A stretch of 64,000 nt of DNA from Acidobacteriota bacterium (GTDB lineage: Bacteria > Acidobacteriota > Vicinamibacteria > Vicinamibacterales > UBA2999): assembly GCA_021730945.1 (NCBI GenBank), contig JAKFYH010000029.1, positions 36,091 to 100,090 on the forward strand, read 5' to 3'. Position numbers and translations under genes: made by a program. The notes under the pieces were generated by a model. The model was not told where the DNA came from, did no database searches, and saw only the letters and a program-made list of their open reading frames with translations. Below, piece after piece: positions 1 to 10,037 of the stretch; the stretch's first letter is position 1; each line of letters starts with the position of its first letter.

Positions 1-1123
1 ACGGCGCCATCGGTTCCCTGGTCGTGCGGTTGCGAATCAGTTCGAAGATGCCGAACAGGCCGATGTTACGGACGGCGCCGACACACGGATGCTTGGCCTT
101 GAGTTCGACCATCATCTTCCCCATCACCACGCCCATCGCCTTGGCGCGCTCAATCAGGTCGTCTTCCTCGTAGACCGCGAGCGTGGCGAGCGCGGCGGCA
201 CAGCCGAGCGGATGGCTGTTGTAGGTCAGGCCGCCAAACAGCACCTTCTGCTGGAAGTGATCGGCGATCCCCTGCCGCACGCCGACCGCGCCGAGTGGCA
301 CGTAGGCGCTCGTCAGGCCCTTGGCCATGGTGATGATGTCGGGGACGATCTTCCAGTGATCGACCGCAAACCACGCCCCGGTCCGGCCGAAGCCGGACAT
401 CACTTCGTCGGCGATCAGCATGATGCCGTGCTTGTCACAGAGCGCGCGGACGCCTTCGAGGTAGCCGTCGGGCGGAATCAGGATGCCGTTGGTGCCGGTC
501 ACGGTCTCGAGAATGAATCCCGCGATCGTCTGCGGGCCCTCCATCATGATGATCTCCTCGAGGATCGCCAGCGCCGCCTCGGCGGTGTCCGAACCGCGCT
601 CCACGCCGTGGTAGTGATGCGGCACCCGGACAACGCCGGGAATGCCCGGTTCAGCGGCCCATCGCCGCGGATCGCTGGTCAACGTGAGCGCGCCGGCCGT
701 GCCGCCGTGATACGAACGATAGCGGGTGAGGATCTTGTGACGACCCGTGTACATCCGCGCAATGCGAATGGCGTTTTCCGCCGCTTCGGCGCCGCCGTTG
801 GTGAAGAAGAACACGTTGATGTCGCCCGGGCAAATCTCGGCCAGCTTCTGCCCCAGCCGGGCCCGCGGCTCGGTCGCCATGAACGGGTTGGCATAGGCGA
901 GGGTGGCCGCCTGGTCCTGGATCGCCTTGATCACGCGGGCATCGCCGTGGCCGATGTTGACGCACATCAACTGGCTGTTGAAGTCGATGAACCGCTTGCC
1001 TTCCGGCGTCCAGAAGTAAATGCCCTTCGCTTTCGCGACGGGAATGGGATCGACATTCGCCTGCGCTGACCACTCGTAGAGCGAGTGCTGTTTCGACAGC
1101 GCCACCATTTCTTGTCCGGTCAT
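1..1123 (-). CDS. Class III (omega) aminotransferase, C-terminus off the window
   Basis: PLP-dependent aminotransferase of fold type I, subgroup III, which moves an amino group from an omega-amino acid or diamine to pyruvate or 2-oxoglutarate. About 374 residues are visible and the frame runs off the left edge with no stop, so the gene is partial. ATG at 1123 is preceded by GAGGA at a good distance. Visible signatures are FFTNGGAEAAENAIRIAR (cofactor region), SYHGGTAGAL, LIADEVMSGFGRTG, and the PLP lysine in MAKGLTSAYVPLGAV at about residue 268. The opening IPVAKAKGIYFWTPEGKR resembles taurine or beta-alanine:pyruvate aminotransferases. The substrate is not determined. It faces the same way as the M20 hydrolase next door, which suggests amine catabolism. 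Confidence 0.9.
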   Translation of the reverse strand, partial: MTGQEMVALSKQHSLYEWSAQANVDPIPVAKAKGIYFWTPEGKRFIDFNSQLMCVNIGHGDARVIKAIQDQAATLAYANPFMATEPRARLGQKLAEICPGDINVFFFTNGGAEAAENAIRIARMYTGRHKILTRYRSYHGGTAGALTLTSDPRRWAAEPGIPGVVRVPHHYHGVERGSDTAEAALAILEEIIMMEGPQTIAGFILETVTGTNGILIPPDGYLEGVRALCDKHGIMLIADEVMSGFGRTGAWFAVDHWKIVPDIITMAKGLTSAYVPLGAVGVRQGIADHFQQKVLFGGLTYNSHPLGCAAALATLAVYEEDDLIERAKAMGVVMGKMMVELKAKHPCVGAVRNIGLFGIFELIRNRTTREPMAP

Positions 1124-1355
1124 AAATCCTCGCTAAATCTGTAACAACACACATTGACGAATGATGGATCGCCAGATTTGGCGACTGTTTGGTGAATTCG
1201 CCATTGTCGATTGGGTGACTCCATCGGGTGAATGCCGATTGCGGTCGTGAGTCGGGCGTCTCGCATTGGCCGACCAATCTCTAAATCGTCAATTCTCCGA
1301 TCGATTCACGCAATCGCCAATTCCCCAATCACCAAACAGTCGCTAAGTCTGTCGA
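1124..1355. repeat. Intergenic region with a 15-bp inverted repeat and short-word repeats
   Basis: The 232-base gap between two minus-strand genes has no convincing ORF. GCGACTGTTTGGTGA at 1181-1195 is exactly complementary to 1329-1343. The flanks also carry loosely repeated words such as GATTTGGCGA and AATTCGCCATTG, similar to the 8-bp array at 42814-42847. It may be a remnant of the intergenic repeat families seen throughout the window. The upstream gene's promoter should lie here, but no clear -35/-10 pair stands out. Confidence 0.6.
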
Positions 1356-2627
1356 TCACTCATTTGTCAATTTCAACACCGCGAGCGCGAGCACCTTTGT
1401 CGCGGTCAGGATATCAGCGAGCTCACAGAACTCATCCGGCTGATGCGCCATCGCCAGCTCGCCGGGCCCGTAGGCCACGCAGTGCGGCACGCCGGCGATG
1501 CGCGCCACGTGCTTCTGGTCGTAGGTGCCCGGGCTGGCCACGAGCGACGCCGGCCGGCCGGCGACCCGGGCGATTGCGGCGGTCAGCGCGCCAATCACCG
1601 GCGCATCTTCCGGCGCCCGCGTCGGCTCCACGATCATCCGGTCCTCGATCGTGAAACGGACATCCGGCATCCGCGCCTGCGCCCGGGCGACGAGCGCGAC
1701 GATCTCAGCGCGCGTCCGGTCCAGGCCCTCCTCCAACAGGAAGCGGCGGTCAAAGACGGCGCGGCAGCGATCGGCCACGCACGGGCTCGGCGTGTCGTCC
1801 ACCGGCTGGCCGCCATCGATCCCGTTGATGTTAATGGTCGCCCGCCGCGACCCCTCCGGCACCACCGGCATCGTGGTGATGCGGCCGGCCAGGACGGGCC
1901 CCAGTTCGTCGCGGACCAGGTCGAGCAGGTGCGACATGCCCTCGATCGCGCTGACGCCCAGATACGGCATGCTGCCGTGGGCAATGCGGCCCTCGGCCAC
2001 TACTTCGAACCAATAGACGCCGCGGTGGCCGACGCAGATGCGGTCAACGCCGAACGGCTCGGGAATAATCACGCACTTGGTGCGCTCACGCGACAGCCAA
2101 CGGTTCTCGGCCAGCCAGGCCACCCCGGCAAAGCCGCCGCTCTCTTCATCCACCGTGCCGCTGATCTCGATGGGCGCGCCGTGCGCCACACCGGCGCGCC
2201 GAATGGCCGCCGCCGCAAACACCGCTGCCGCCAGACCCGCCTTCATGTCGCACGACCCGCGGCCATAGAGGCGGCCATCGGCCACCTCCCCGCCGAATGG
2301 ATCGCGCGTCCAACCCTGGCCGGCCGGGACGACATCGAAGTGGCCGTTGAGATGAATGGCCGGTCCCTTGGCCGTGCCCTCGTGACGGCCGACAACGTTG
2401 ATGCGGGGATAGCGGGAGGTGTGCTCCACCTTGCCGACCGCGGGCAGCAGCTGTACGTCCGCACCATGGGCCCGCAGTTGATCGCCAATGGCATTCGCGC
2501 ACGCCTCGTACTCCTCGCCGGGCGGGTTCACGGTGGGAATGCGAACCAGCCGCGACGCAAAATCAACAATCTCGTCGGCAGCGCGATCGACTTCAGCGAG
2601 AACGCGGTCGGTGTCGGAGACAGGCAC
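1356..2627 (-). CDS. M20 family metallopeptidase (ArgE/DapE/ACY1-like deacylase)
   Basis: Zinc amidohydrolase that removes an acyl group from an N-acylated amino acid or small peptide. The M20 signatures are in order: LNGHFDVVPAG (H96, D98), GRGSCDMKAGLAA (bridging D127), VDEESGG (catalytic and metal glutamates around 161-162), and a C-terminal AHQPDEF with the last metal histidine. I chose GTG at 2627 (423 residues, normal for the family). The open frame continues upstream to 2774, but that part only translates an intergenic 18-bp repeat as REGTSC units and is unlikely to be real protein. No good Shine-Dalgarno sequence precedes 2627, so the start is uncertain. ArgE, DapE and carnosinase-like roles cannot be told apart here. 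Confidence 0.87.
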   Translation of the reverse strand: MPVSDTDRVLAEVDRAADEIVDFASRLVRIPTVNPPGEEYEACANAIGDQLRAHGADVQLLPAVGKVEHTSRYPRINVVGRHEGTAKGPAIHLNGHFDVVPAGQGWTRDPFGGEVADGRLYGRGSCDMKAGLAAAVFAAAAIRRAGVAHGAPIEISGTVDEESGGFAGVAWLAENRWLSRERTKCVIIPEPFGVDRICVGHRGVYWFEVVAEGRIAHGSMPYLGVSAIEGMSHLLDLVRDELGPVLAGRITTMPVVPEGSRRATININGIDGGQPVDDTPSPCVADRCRAVFDRRFLLEEGLDRTRAEIVALVARAQARMPDVRFTIEDRMIVEPTRAPEDAPVIGALTAAIARVAGRPASLVASPGTYDQKHVARIAGVPHCVAYGPGELAMAHQPDEFCELADILTATKVLALAVLKLTNE

Positions 2628-2640
2628 GATGGGAATGTTA

Positions 2641-2785
2641 TCCCGACCAGCAATGCCCTCCCGACAAGAAGTGCCCTCCCGACAAGAAGTGCCCTCCCGA
2701 CAAGAAGTGCCCTCCCGACAAGAAGTGCCCTCCCGACAAGAAGTGCCCTCCCGATAAGAAGTGCCTCCCGGCAAGTATCATGTAG
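2641..2785. repeat. 18-bp tandem repeat array (family 1), 7 units
   Basis: Seven head-to-tail units start at 2641, 2659, 2677, 2695, 2713, 2731 and 2749. The unit is TCCCGAC, six variable bases, then TGCCC; five inner copies are TCCCGACAAGAAGTGCCC. A diverged end copy begins TCCCGG at 2766 and runs to just before the SDR start codon. The array lies between two divergently transcribed genes and fills almost the whole gap. The period is a multiple of three, so long spurious frames cross it. On the minus strand every unit contains GGGAGG, which looks like a ribosome binding site. Related arrays are at 5603, 39251 and 45011. Confidence 0.92.
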
Positions 2786-2787
2786 GC

Positions 2788-3567
2788 ATGTTTCGACTGG
2801 ACGGCAAGACTATCGCAGTGATCGGCGCGGGTTCGGGTATTGGGCAAGCCGTGGCGCTCGGCGTGGCCCAACAGGGCGGCCATACTCTCTGCCTCGACAT
2901 CAACCCCGTCAACGCGACCGCGACGGCGGACCTCATTGGCAAGGCCGGCGGCTCGGCAGCGGCGGGCGCGATTGATATCGCCGATGAAGTCTCGGTGCGC
3001 GACGCACTCGCGGACGCGCTGCGCGGTCGCGGCGGTCTCGACGGGCTGGTGTGCACACCCGCCATCAACGTTCGCAAGACCATCCTGACGTACACGGGCG
3101 AGGAGTTCGACCGCGTGGTGCGCGTTAACCTGCGCGGCAACTTCAACGTGCTGCAGGCGGCTGGCCATCTGATGGTGCAACAGAAGTCTGGCAGCATCGT
3201 GTTGTTCTCGTCGATCCGCTCGCTGGTGACCGAACCCGGGCAATCGGTCTACTCCATGACGAAGGCCGGCATCGTGCAACTGGTGCGCACCGCCGCCACC
3301 GAGTGGGGCCAGCTGGGCGTGCGGGTCAACGCCGTCGGTCCGGGCGTGATCGAAACGCCGCTCACGGCGCCAATCAAGGCGCAGCCGGCGTGGTACCAGG
3401 CCTACGCCGACAAGACGCCGATGAAGCGCTGGGCCCAGGCGTCCGAGATGGCTGGCCCCACGGTGTTCCTGCTGTCGGACGCGGCCAGCTACGTGACCGG
3501 CACCATCCTGTTCGCCGATGGCGGCTGGCTGGCCAACGACGGGCGATTTACGCCGCCGGGGATGTAG
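2788..3567 (+). CDS. SDR family NAD(P)-dependent oxidoreductase
   Basis: Classical short-chain dehydrogenase/reductase of 259 residues with a Rossmann fold. The cofactor motif GAGSGIG is at residues 13-19. The active site has serines at 141-142, Y155 and K159 (YSMTKAG), followed by NAVGPGVIETPL. A glycine-rich end (ADGGWLANDGRF) is typical of 3-oxoacyl-ACP reductase-like members. ATG at 2788 is preferred over the upstream GTG at 2761, which lies in the repeat array and would add residues before the usual N-terminus. It is the first gene of a plus-strand run with the ureohydrolase and class I aminotransferase, so it probably oxidises or reduces an intermediate of the same pathway. Substrate unknown. 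Confidence 0.9.
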   Translation: MFRLDGKTIAVIGAGSGIGQAVALGVAQQGGHTLCLDINPVNATATADLIGKAGGSAAAGAIDIADEVSVRDALADALRGRGGLDGLVCTPAINVRKTILTYTGEEFDRVVRVNLRGNFNVLQAAGHLMVQQKSGSIVLFSSIRSLVTEPGQSVYSMTKAGIVQLVRTAATEWGQLGVRVNAVGPGVIETPLTAPIKAQPAWYQAYADKTPMKRWAQASEMAGPTVFLLSDAASYVTGTILFADGGWLANDGRFTPPGM

Positions 3568-3620
3568 GGTGCTCGGGTGCTAGGGTGCTCGGGTGCCAGG
3601 GTGCTGAAGTGCTAGGGTGC
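3568..3620. repeat. 8-bp GGGTGCTA/C tandem repeat (family 5)
   Basis: The gap between the SDR stop and the ureohydrolase start consists of about six imperfect copies of GGGTGCTC or AGGGTGCT. It begins within the SDR stop codon region and runs to the likely start of the next gene. A related 8-bp array (CAGCACCT, complement AGGTGCTG) sits at 47630-47670. Confidence 0.85.
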
Positions 3621-4429
3621 ACATCGTGACGAGGCCGCAGTTGGTGGGCGTGCCCTACGACGCCAGTTCATCGTTTCTGCGTGGTTCAGCGGCGGCGCCG
3701 CCGCTCATTCGCCAGGCGATCTGGAGTCCGGCCGGCAATTCCTACACCGAGAACGGCGCCGACCTGGCGGGACTGACCGATGCCGGCGATCTCGCCCTGT
3801 CCGACGTGCCGGAACTGGCGCGCGGGCAGATTGAGATGGGGGTGGGTGCGTTGCTGGCCGGTGGGTTCCAGCCCATCGCTCTGGGCGGCGACCACTCCAT
3901 CACCTATCCGATTCTGCGCGCCATCACCGCCGAACGGCCGACGCTGACCATCCTGCACATCGACGCGCACGGCGATCTCTATGACCACTTCGAAGGCGAC
4001 TGCTATTCACACGCCTGTCCGTTTGCCCGCATCCTCGAAGAGTGCGCGGGCGTCCGGCTGGTGCAGGTCGGCATTCGCACGCTCACCCCGCATCAACGGG
4101 CGCAACTGGCGCGATTCGATGTCCGCTGCATCGAGATGCATCACTTCGCCGCCGGCCGGCGGCCGGCCGTCGACGGCCCGGTCTACCTGTCGGTCGACCT
4201 GGACGGCCTGGATCCGGCGTTCGCGCCCGGCGTGTCACATCGCGAACCGGGCGGCCTGACCGTACGCGAAGTGCTCACCATGATTCACCAGCTCACCGGC
4301 ACCATCGTCGGCGCCGACGTCGTCGAGTACAACCCGGCCCAGGACGTGGGCGGCATGACGGCGACGGTCGCGGCCAAGGTGGTGCGGGAGATCGCCGGAC
4401 AGATGATGCTGGGACCGGTGGTGAAGTAG
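3617..4429 (+). CDS. Ureohydrolase (agmatinase/arginase family)
   Basis: Binuclear manganese hydrolase that splits a guanidino group to urea plus an amine. From the 3617 start it has 270 residues. Metal-binding motifs are GGDHS (H93), DAHGDLYD (D116, H118, D120) and SVDLDGLDPAFAPG (D194, D196), in family order. The C-terminal VEYNPAQDVGGMTATVAAK is typical. GTG at 3617 overlaps the upstream repeat, and GTG at 3626 (protein starting MTRPQLVGVPYD) is an equally good choice. With class I and III aminotransferases nearby, agmatine, guanidinobutyrate or another guanidino acid is a plausible substrate, but the motifs alone do not separate these from arginine. Confidence 0.9.
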   Translation: MHIVTRPQLVGVPYDASSSFLRGSAAAPPLIRQAIWSPAGNSYTENGADLAGLTDAGDLALSDVPELARGQIEMGVGALLAGGFQPIALGGDHSITYPILRAITAERPTLTILHIDAHGDLYDHFEGDCYSHACPFARILEECAGVRLVQVGIRTLTPHQRAQLARFDVRCIEMHHFAAGRRPAVDGPVYLSVDLDGLDPAFAPGVSHREPGGLTVREVLTMIHQLTGTIVGADVVEYNPAQDVGGMTATVAAKVVREIAGQMMLGPVVK

Positions 4430-4432
4430 GAC

Positions 4433-5602
4433 GTGGTGCGTTACACGCGAGAACTGTTCGGGGTCGCCGAATCGCCGATGGTGCGGATTGCCACCGCGGC
4501 CGAGGCCATGCCCGGCGCGATCAAGCTGTGCTACGGCGAGTCCGACCTGCCAACACCGGCCTTTATCGGCGAGGCGGCCGACCAGGCCGTCAAGGCCGGC
4601 CACACCTGCTACACCCACACCGCCGGCACGCCCGAGCTGCGCGAGGCGATTGCCGCCAAGGTGCACCAACTCCACGGCGTGACCTATCGTCCGCCGGAAA
4701 TCATGGCGACGGTGGGCGCCTCGATGGCGATCTACGCAGCCATTCGCGCCTTCGTCGGTCACGGCGACAATGCCGTCATCATCTCTCCGACCTACGCGAT
4801 CTTCGCCAACGGCGTGACCATGGCCGGCGGCGAGGCGCGGCTGGTGCCACTGGCACGCGAGGGCCCCCGCTTTCAGCTCGATCTCGATCGCGTCCGAGGC
4901 GCCATCGACGCCGGCACGCGCATGCTGATCGTCAACAGCCCGTCGAACCCGACCGGCTGGATGATCAGTGTCGCCGAGCAACAGGCGCTCGTCGAGTTGG
5001 CCGAACGTCACGACCTGGTGGTACTGGCCGATGAAGTCTACGAACGGCTGGTGTACGGCGACGCGGCACCGCCGGCGGCGCCGTCATTTGCCCGGGTGGC
5101 GGCCAACCGCGAGCGGCTCATCGTCGCTAACAGCTTTTCGAAGACCTACAACATGACCGGCTGGCGGCTCGGCTGGGCCCAGGCGAGCGAAGCGACCATC
5201 AAGGTGATGTACAAGGCCGTGGAGTTCATGACCTCGAACCCATCGGCGATGGTGCAGCAGGCGGGGATCGTCGCGCTACGAGACGGCGAATCCTACCTCG
5301 CGGACCTTCGCGCGCACTACGCACGCCAGCGGGCCGCGGTCATCGCGACCCTGTCGAACCTGCCCGGCGTGTCGCTGCCTGAAGTGCAAGGGGCGTTCTA
5401 CGCCTTTCCACGGATTGCCGGACTCACCGACTCCGCAGCTTTTTGTACCGAGTTGTTGAGAGAGACCGGCCTGGCGATTGCGCCGGGAGCCGGCTTCGGC
5501 GACGGTGGCGAGGGCTACGTGAGAATGTGCTTCGCCGCCAGCGAGGCGACCGTGGGCGAGGCGCTGACACGACTCTCGAATTGGCTGACCCGTCGAGAGT
5601 GA
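4433..5602 (+). CDS. Class I/II aminotransferase (aspartate aminotransferase-like)
   Basis: Fold-type I PLP enzyme of 389 residues, full length for the family. Signatures are YGESDLPTPAFI near the N-terminus, VNSPSNPTG, LADEVYERLVYG, and the PLP lysine K237 in NSFSKTYNMTGWRLGW. GTG at 4433 lies three bases after the ureohydrolase stop, so the genes are co-transcribed and probably coupled. The group is sequence-similar to aspartate, arginine:pyruvate and other aminotransferases. With a ureohydrolase beside it, a role in arginine or guanidino-acid transamination is reasonable but unproven. An 18-bp repeat array starts at the base after its stop codon. Confidence 0.9.
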   Translation: MVRYTRELFGVAESPMVRIATAAEAMPGAIKLCYGESDLPTPAFIGEAADQAVKAGHTCYTHTAGTPELREAIAAKVHQLHGVTYRPPEIMATVGASMAIYAAIRAFVGHGDNAVIISPTYAIFANGVTMAGGEARLVPLAREGPRFQLDLDRVRGAIDAGTRMLIVNSPSNPTGWMISVAEQQALVELAERHDLVVLADEVYERLVYGDAAPPAAPSFARVAANRERLIVANSFSKTYNMTGWRLGWAQASEATIKVMYKAVEFMTSNPSAMVQQAGIVALRDGESYLADLRAHYARQRAAVIATLSNLPGVSLPEVQGAFYAFPRIAGLTDSAAFCTELLRETGLAIAPGAGFGDGGEGYVRMCFAASEATVGEALTRLSNWLTRRE

Positions 5603-5706
5603 TCCCGACCAGCCGTGCCCTCCCGACAAGAGGTGCCCTCCCGACAAGAAGTGCCCTCCCGACAAGAGGTGCCCTCCCGTCTGGAAGGCACCTCCCGGCA
5701 GGTTCA
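5603..5706. repeat. 18-bp tandem repeat array (family 1), 5 units
   Basis: Units of TCCCGAC-N6-TGCCC start at 5603, 5621, 5639, 5657 and 5675 (the last diverged). A terminal TCCCGG copy at 5693 runs to the end of the convergent TPR gene. The first unit begins on the base after the aminotransferase stop, giving TGATCCCGAC, the same junction seen after the cdd stop at 45075. The variable cores read CAGCCG, AAGAGG, AAGAAG and AAGAGG. The array occupies the whole gap between two convergent genes. Confidence 0.92.
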
Positions 5707-5708
5707 CT

Positions 5709-7340
5709 TTACTTCGCCATCTTGCGTGCGTACTGCAGCTCGGGCCGCTCGGTGCCGGCGTCCTTGCAAATCTCGACGATCTGCCTGTAGTAGCCCTTGG
5801 CCTTGGCGGTCTGCTTGGCGGCTTCGGCCGCCTTGCCGGCGCCGTAGAGCGCGAGGAACCGGTTGGGTTCCTTCTTGGTGACGGCTTCGAACGCGACGAG
5901 CGCCTCCCGGGCCTTGCCGTCTTCGAGCAGCATGAATCCGTACAGTTCGCGGGCCGGGGCCAGCGGACCCGGTGTGACGGCGGACTTGTCGGTCTTGTCC
6001 TCGGCGTCGGCCACCGCGGCCATGGCGGCCAGGCCCTCGGCCTTCTTGCCCTCGGCAAACATCACCCAGGCTTCGGCACCGCGGCGCTGGATGTCGACTT
6101 GTTCGGTCCAGTAGGCGTCCTTCATCTCGATTTCACGATCGCGCAGCGCGGCCAGTCGCGCGATGTCGGCGGCCGCTTCGGCCGGCTTGCCCGAGCGGGC
6201 GAAACCGATGGCGCGGGCAAAGTGCGTGATGGCTTCGGTGTACGGCGTGTTCGGCGCCGGCATGGCCTTGAGCGCAGTGGCTTCGGCCCACTGGCTGCGT
6301 TCCATCGCATAGCGCGCGGGAATGGCGGCCAGCGCGAAGGTGTTGGCACCGGGTGCGCCGGCGGCACCAGGACCGGCGGCGGCCTTGCCCGCGACCGACA
6401 TCGCATGGTCGACCACGCTCTTCGCCTGGGCGTCCATGCCCATCTGCAGGTAGGCATAGGTCATGTAGTCGCGCGCGTGGAGGCCCTCGCCGAGCCCACC
6501 GCCGCTCTTCTCAGCCTCATCGGCCGAGCGGATGTTGGTGCCCACCGATTCCTTCCACTCGCCGACGCGGGTGAAGGTGTGCGACGGCATGTGCAGCGCG
6601 TGCGGCACCGACGGCGCGATGTCGGCATAGGCACGGGCCGCCGGCAGAGCCTTGGCAGCCAGGGCCGGCACGTCATAGGCGTGGATGATGTAGTGCGCCA
6701 GGCCGGGGTGATTCGGGTTGCGCTTGTACAACGGCTCCAGCACTTCGGCCGCCTTCAGGTTCTGCGCGAAGGTCTTGTCGGTGGGCAGCGCCGTCTGCGC
6801 GATCGCCAGTGCCCAGAAGATGCGCGCTTCCATGTCGTTCTTGTTCAAGCTGGCCACCATCTCGGTGGCGCCTTCGTAGGCCACGACGCGGGCGCGCTGC
6901 GTGGTCACATCCGCGCTCGAGAAGAGCCCGGCCACCGCATCGAGGTAGCCCTTTTCGCGCGCCGTCGGGCTGCCGGTGGCAAGGCCCTTCTCGATCACGG
7001 CTTTGCCAGTGGCAATGGTCTGCGGTGAACGCTGGCCGGCAAACGGGTTGCCCCAGTACGTGAGTGCGATACCCCAATAGGCAATGGCGCACTGGGGATC
7101 TTTCTTCAACACGCCTTCAAACAACGCCCGCGCCTCGGGAAACCAGAACGAGTGCAGCTCGGCCACGGCGAGGTTGAAGTCGTCCTTGACCGAGGGGTTG
7201 CAGGAGGTTTCGAAGTTGACCGTGCCGGCCTTGATGGCGCCGGGCGTGGGGGCATGCTGGTGCTGCTCGGCTTGTGCCCACGCCGGCGACGCCGACGCGA
7301 GCCCCAGACACACGCAACACACGGTAATCAGTCGCTTCAT
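5709..7340 (-). CDS. Secreted TPR-repeat protein
   Basis: About 543 residues. The N-terminus MKRLITVCCVCLGLASASP followed by AWAQ is a signal peptide with an Ala-X-Ala type cleavage site, so the protein is exported. The body is alpha-helical with tetratricopeptide-like repeats (ALFEGVLKKDPQCAIAYWGIALTY, EVLEPLYKRNPNHPGLAHYIIHAYD, VAFEAVTKKEPNRFLALYGAG). ATG at 7340 is chosen because GGAG sits six bases upstream; in-frame ATGs at 7343, 7346 and 7352 are alternatives. No catalytic motif is visible. TPR proteins of this type are common in Acidobacteriota, but the partner and function are unknown. Confidence 0.85.
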   Translation of the reverse strand: MKRLITVCCVCLGLASASPAWAQAEQHQHAPTPGAIKAGTVNFETSCNPSVKDDFNLAVAELHSFWFPEARALFEGVLKKDPQCAIAYWGIALTYWGNPFAGQRSPQTIATGKAVIEKGLATGSPTAREKGYLDAVAGLFSSADVTTQRARVVAYEGATEMVASLNKNDMEARIFWALAIAQTALPTDKTFAQNLKAAEVLEPLYKRNPNHPGLAHYIIHAYDVPALAAKALPAARAYADIAPSVPHALHMPSHTFTRVGEWKESVGTNIRSADEAEKSGGGLGEGLHARDYMTYAYLQMGMDAQAKSVVDHAMSVAGKAAAGPGAAGAPGANTFALAAIPARYAMERSQWAEATALKAMPAPNTPYTEAITHFARAIGFARSGKPAEAAADIARLAALRDREIEMKDAYWTEQVDIQRRGAEAWVMFAEGKKAEGLAAMAAVADAEDKTDKSAVTPGPLAPARELYGFMLLEDGKAREALVAFEAVTKKEPNRFLALYGAGKAAEAAKQTAKAKGYYRQIVEICKDAGTERPELQYARKMAK

Positions 7341-7505
7341 CATCATCTCCATGATCTGCCGACGGCCGGGTCGGTCATTCGCTGTGAGTATACGGGTTCA
7401 ATCGCGGACCGATGTTGTCGGAATTTGGCCATTCGCTCCGGCCGGCGCCCATTCGCACCGGCTTTCCGCCCACTCCCTGATCGCCGTGCAAACACCGGCA
7501 AATGA

Positions 7506-7539
7506 CCCGTAAGATACAGTGGAGTCAAACACTTACGGG
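7506..7539 (+). promoter_or_regulatory. Inverted repeat upstream of the radical SAM gene
   Basis: CCCGTAAG at 7506-7513 is exactly complementary to CTTACGGG at 7532-7539, with an 18-base spacer. It lies about 50 bases before the radical SAM start codon, in the 248-base gap between divergent genes. It could be a transcription factor operator or a 5-prime leader stem. No other feature in this gap is convincing. Confidence 0.4.
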
Positions 7540-7588
7540 CCGTGTGTTGACCGAACGCCGACCACGCCCGTCGAGAGCAGGAGCGCCC

Positions 7589-9667
<2,079 letters not shown>

Positions 9668-9676
9668 CCACCGAGA

Positions 9677-9731
9677 GCCACCGAGGACACCGAGTCAACG
9701 CTTTCTCTGCGTCCTCGGTGTCCTCGGTGGC
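9677..9731 (+). terminator. 18-bp perfect stem-loop after the radical SAM gene
   Basis: GCCACCGAGGACACCGAG (9677-9694) pairs perfectly with 9714-9731 across a 19-base loop that contains a further ACGC/GCGT pair. It starts ten bases after the stop codon. There is no T-run, so it is not a textbook intrinsic terminator. It may be a 3-prime stabilising stem or one of the window's repeat words arranged as a palindrome. Confidence 0.55.
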
Positions 9732-9746
9732 TTATGATGACGGCGC

Positions 9747-10037
9747 ATGAGCGACTCGGCCTCTCGCCTCGTCACGCTGTCGGCCGCCCGCTGGCGGCTC
9801 TCCATCCTGCTCACCGCGGCCATGACCCTCATCTACGTCGGCTTCATCCTGCTGGTGGCCTTCAACAAGGAGCTGCTCGGCACGGTGCTGGTTCCGGGTT
9901 TGAGCGTGGGCATCCTGCTGGGCGTGCTCGTGATTGTGGCGGCCTGGCTGCTGATCATGGTCTACGTGCGATGGACTAACGCCAACTATGACGTGGCCGT
10001 CGCCGAGATCCGCCGCGCGCACCAGGAGGGCCGCTGA
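9747..10037 (+). CDS. DUF485 small membrane protein (YjcH-like)
   Basis: 96 residues with two hydrophobic helices: one from about 19 to 40 (RLSILLTAAMTLIYVGFILLV) and one from about 52 to 75 (SVGILLGVLVIVAAWLLIMVY). It ends in a charged tail. Its stop overlaps the start of a sodium/solute symporter (ATG at 10037). That DUF485-symporter pairing is the yjcH-actP arrangement, where the small protein is encoded just before the acetate permease. It is probably an accessory subunit in the inner membrane, although its biochemical role is not settled in the family. Confidence 0.88.
   Translation: MSDSASRLVTLSAARWRLSILLTAAMTLIYVGFILLVAFNKELLGTVLVPGLSVGILLGVLVIVAAWLLIMVYVRWTNANYDVAVAEIRRAHQEGR

Noticed and set aside
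2641..2765. CRISPR array
   Set aside because: The 18-base period with only six variable bases is far too short for repeat plus spacer; there are no cas genes and cores recur between units.
1443..2975. 510-residue plus-strand frame across the M20 gene, repeat array and SDR start
   Set aside because: It is antisense to the M20 enzyme and its middle is only the 18-bp repeat (LPTRSA units). No family motif.
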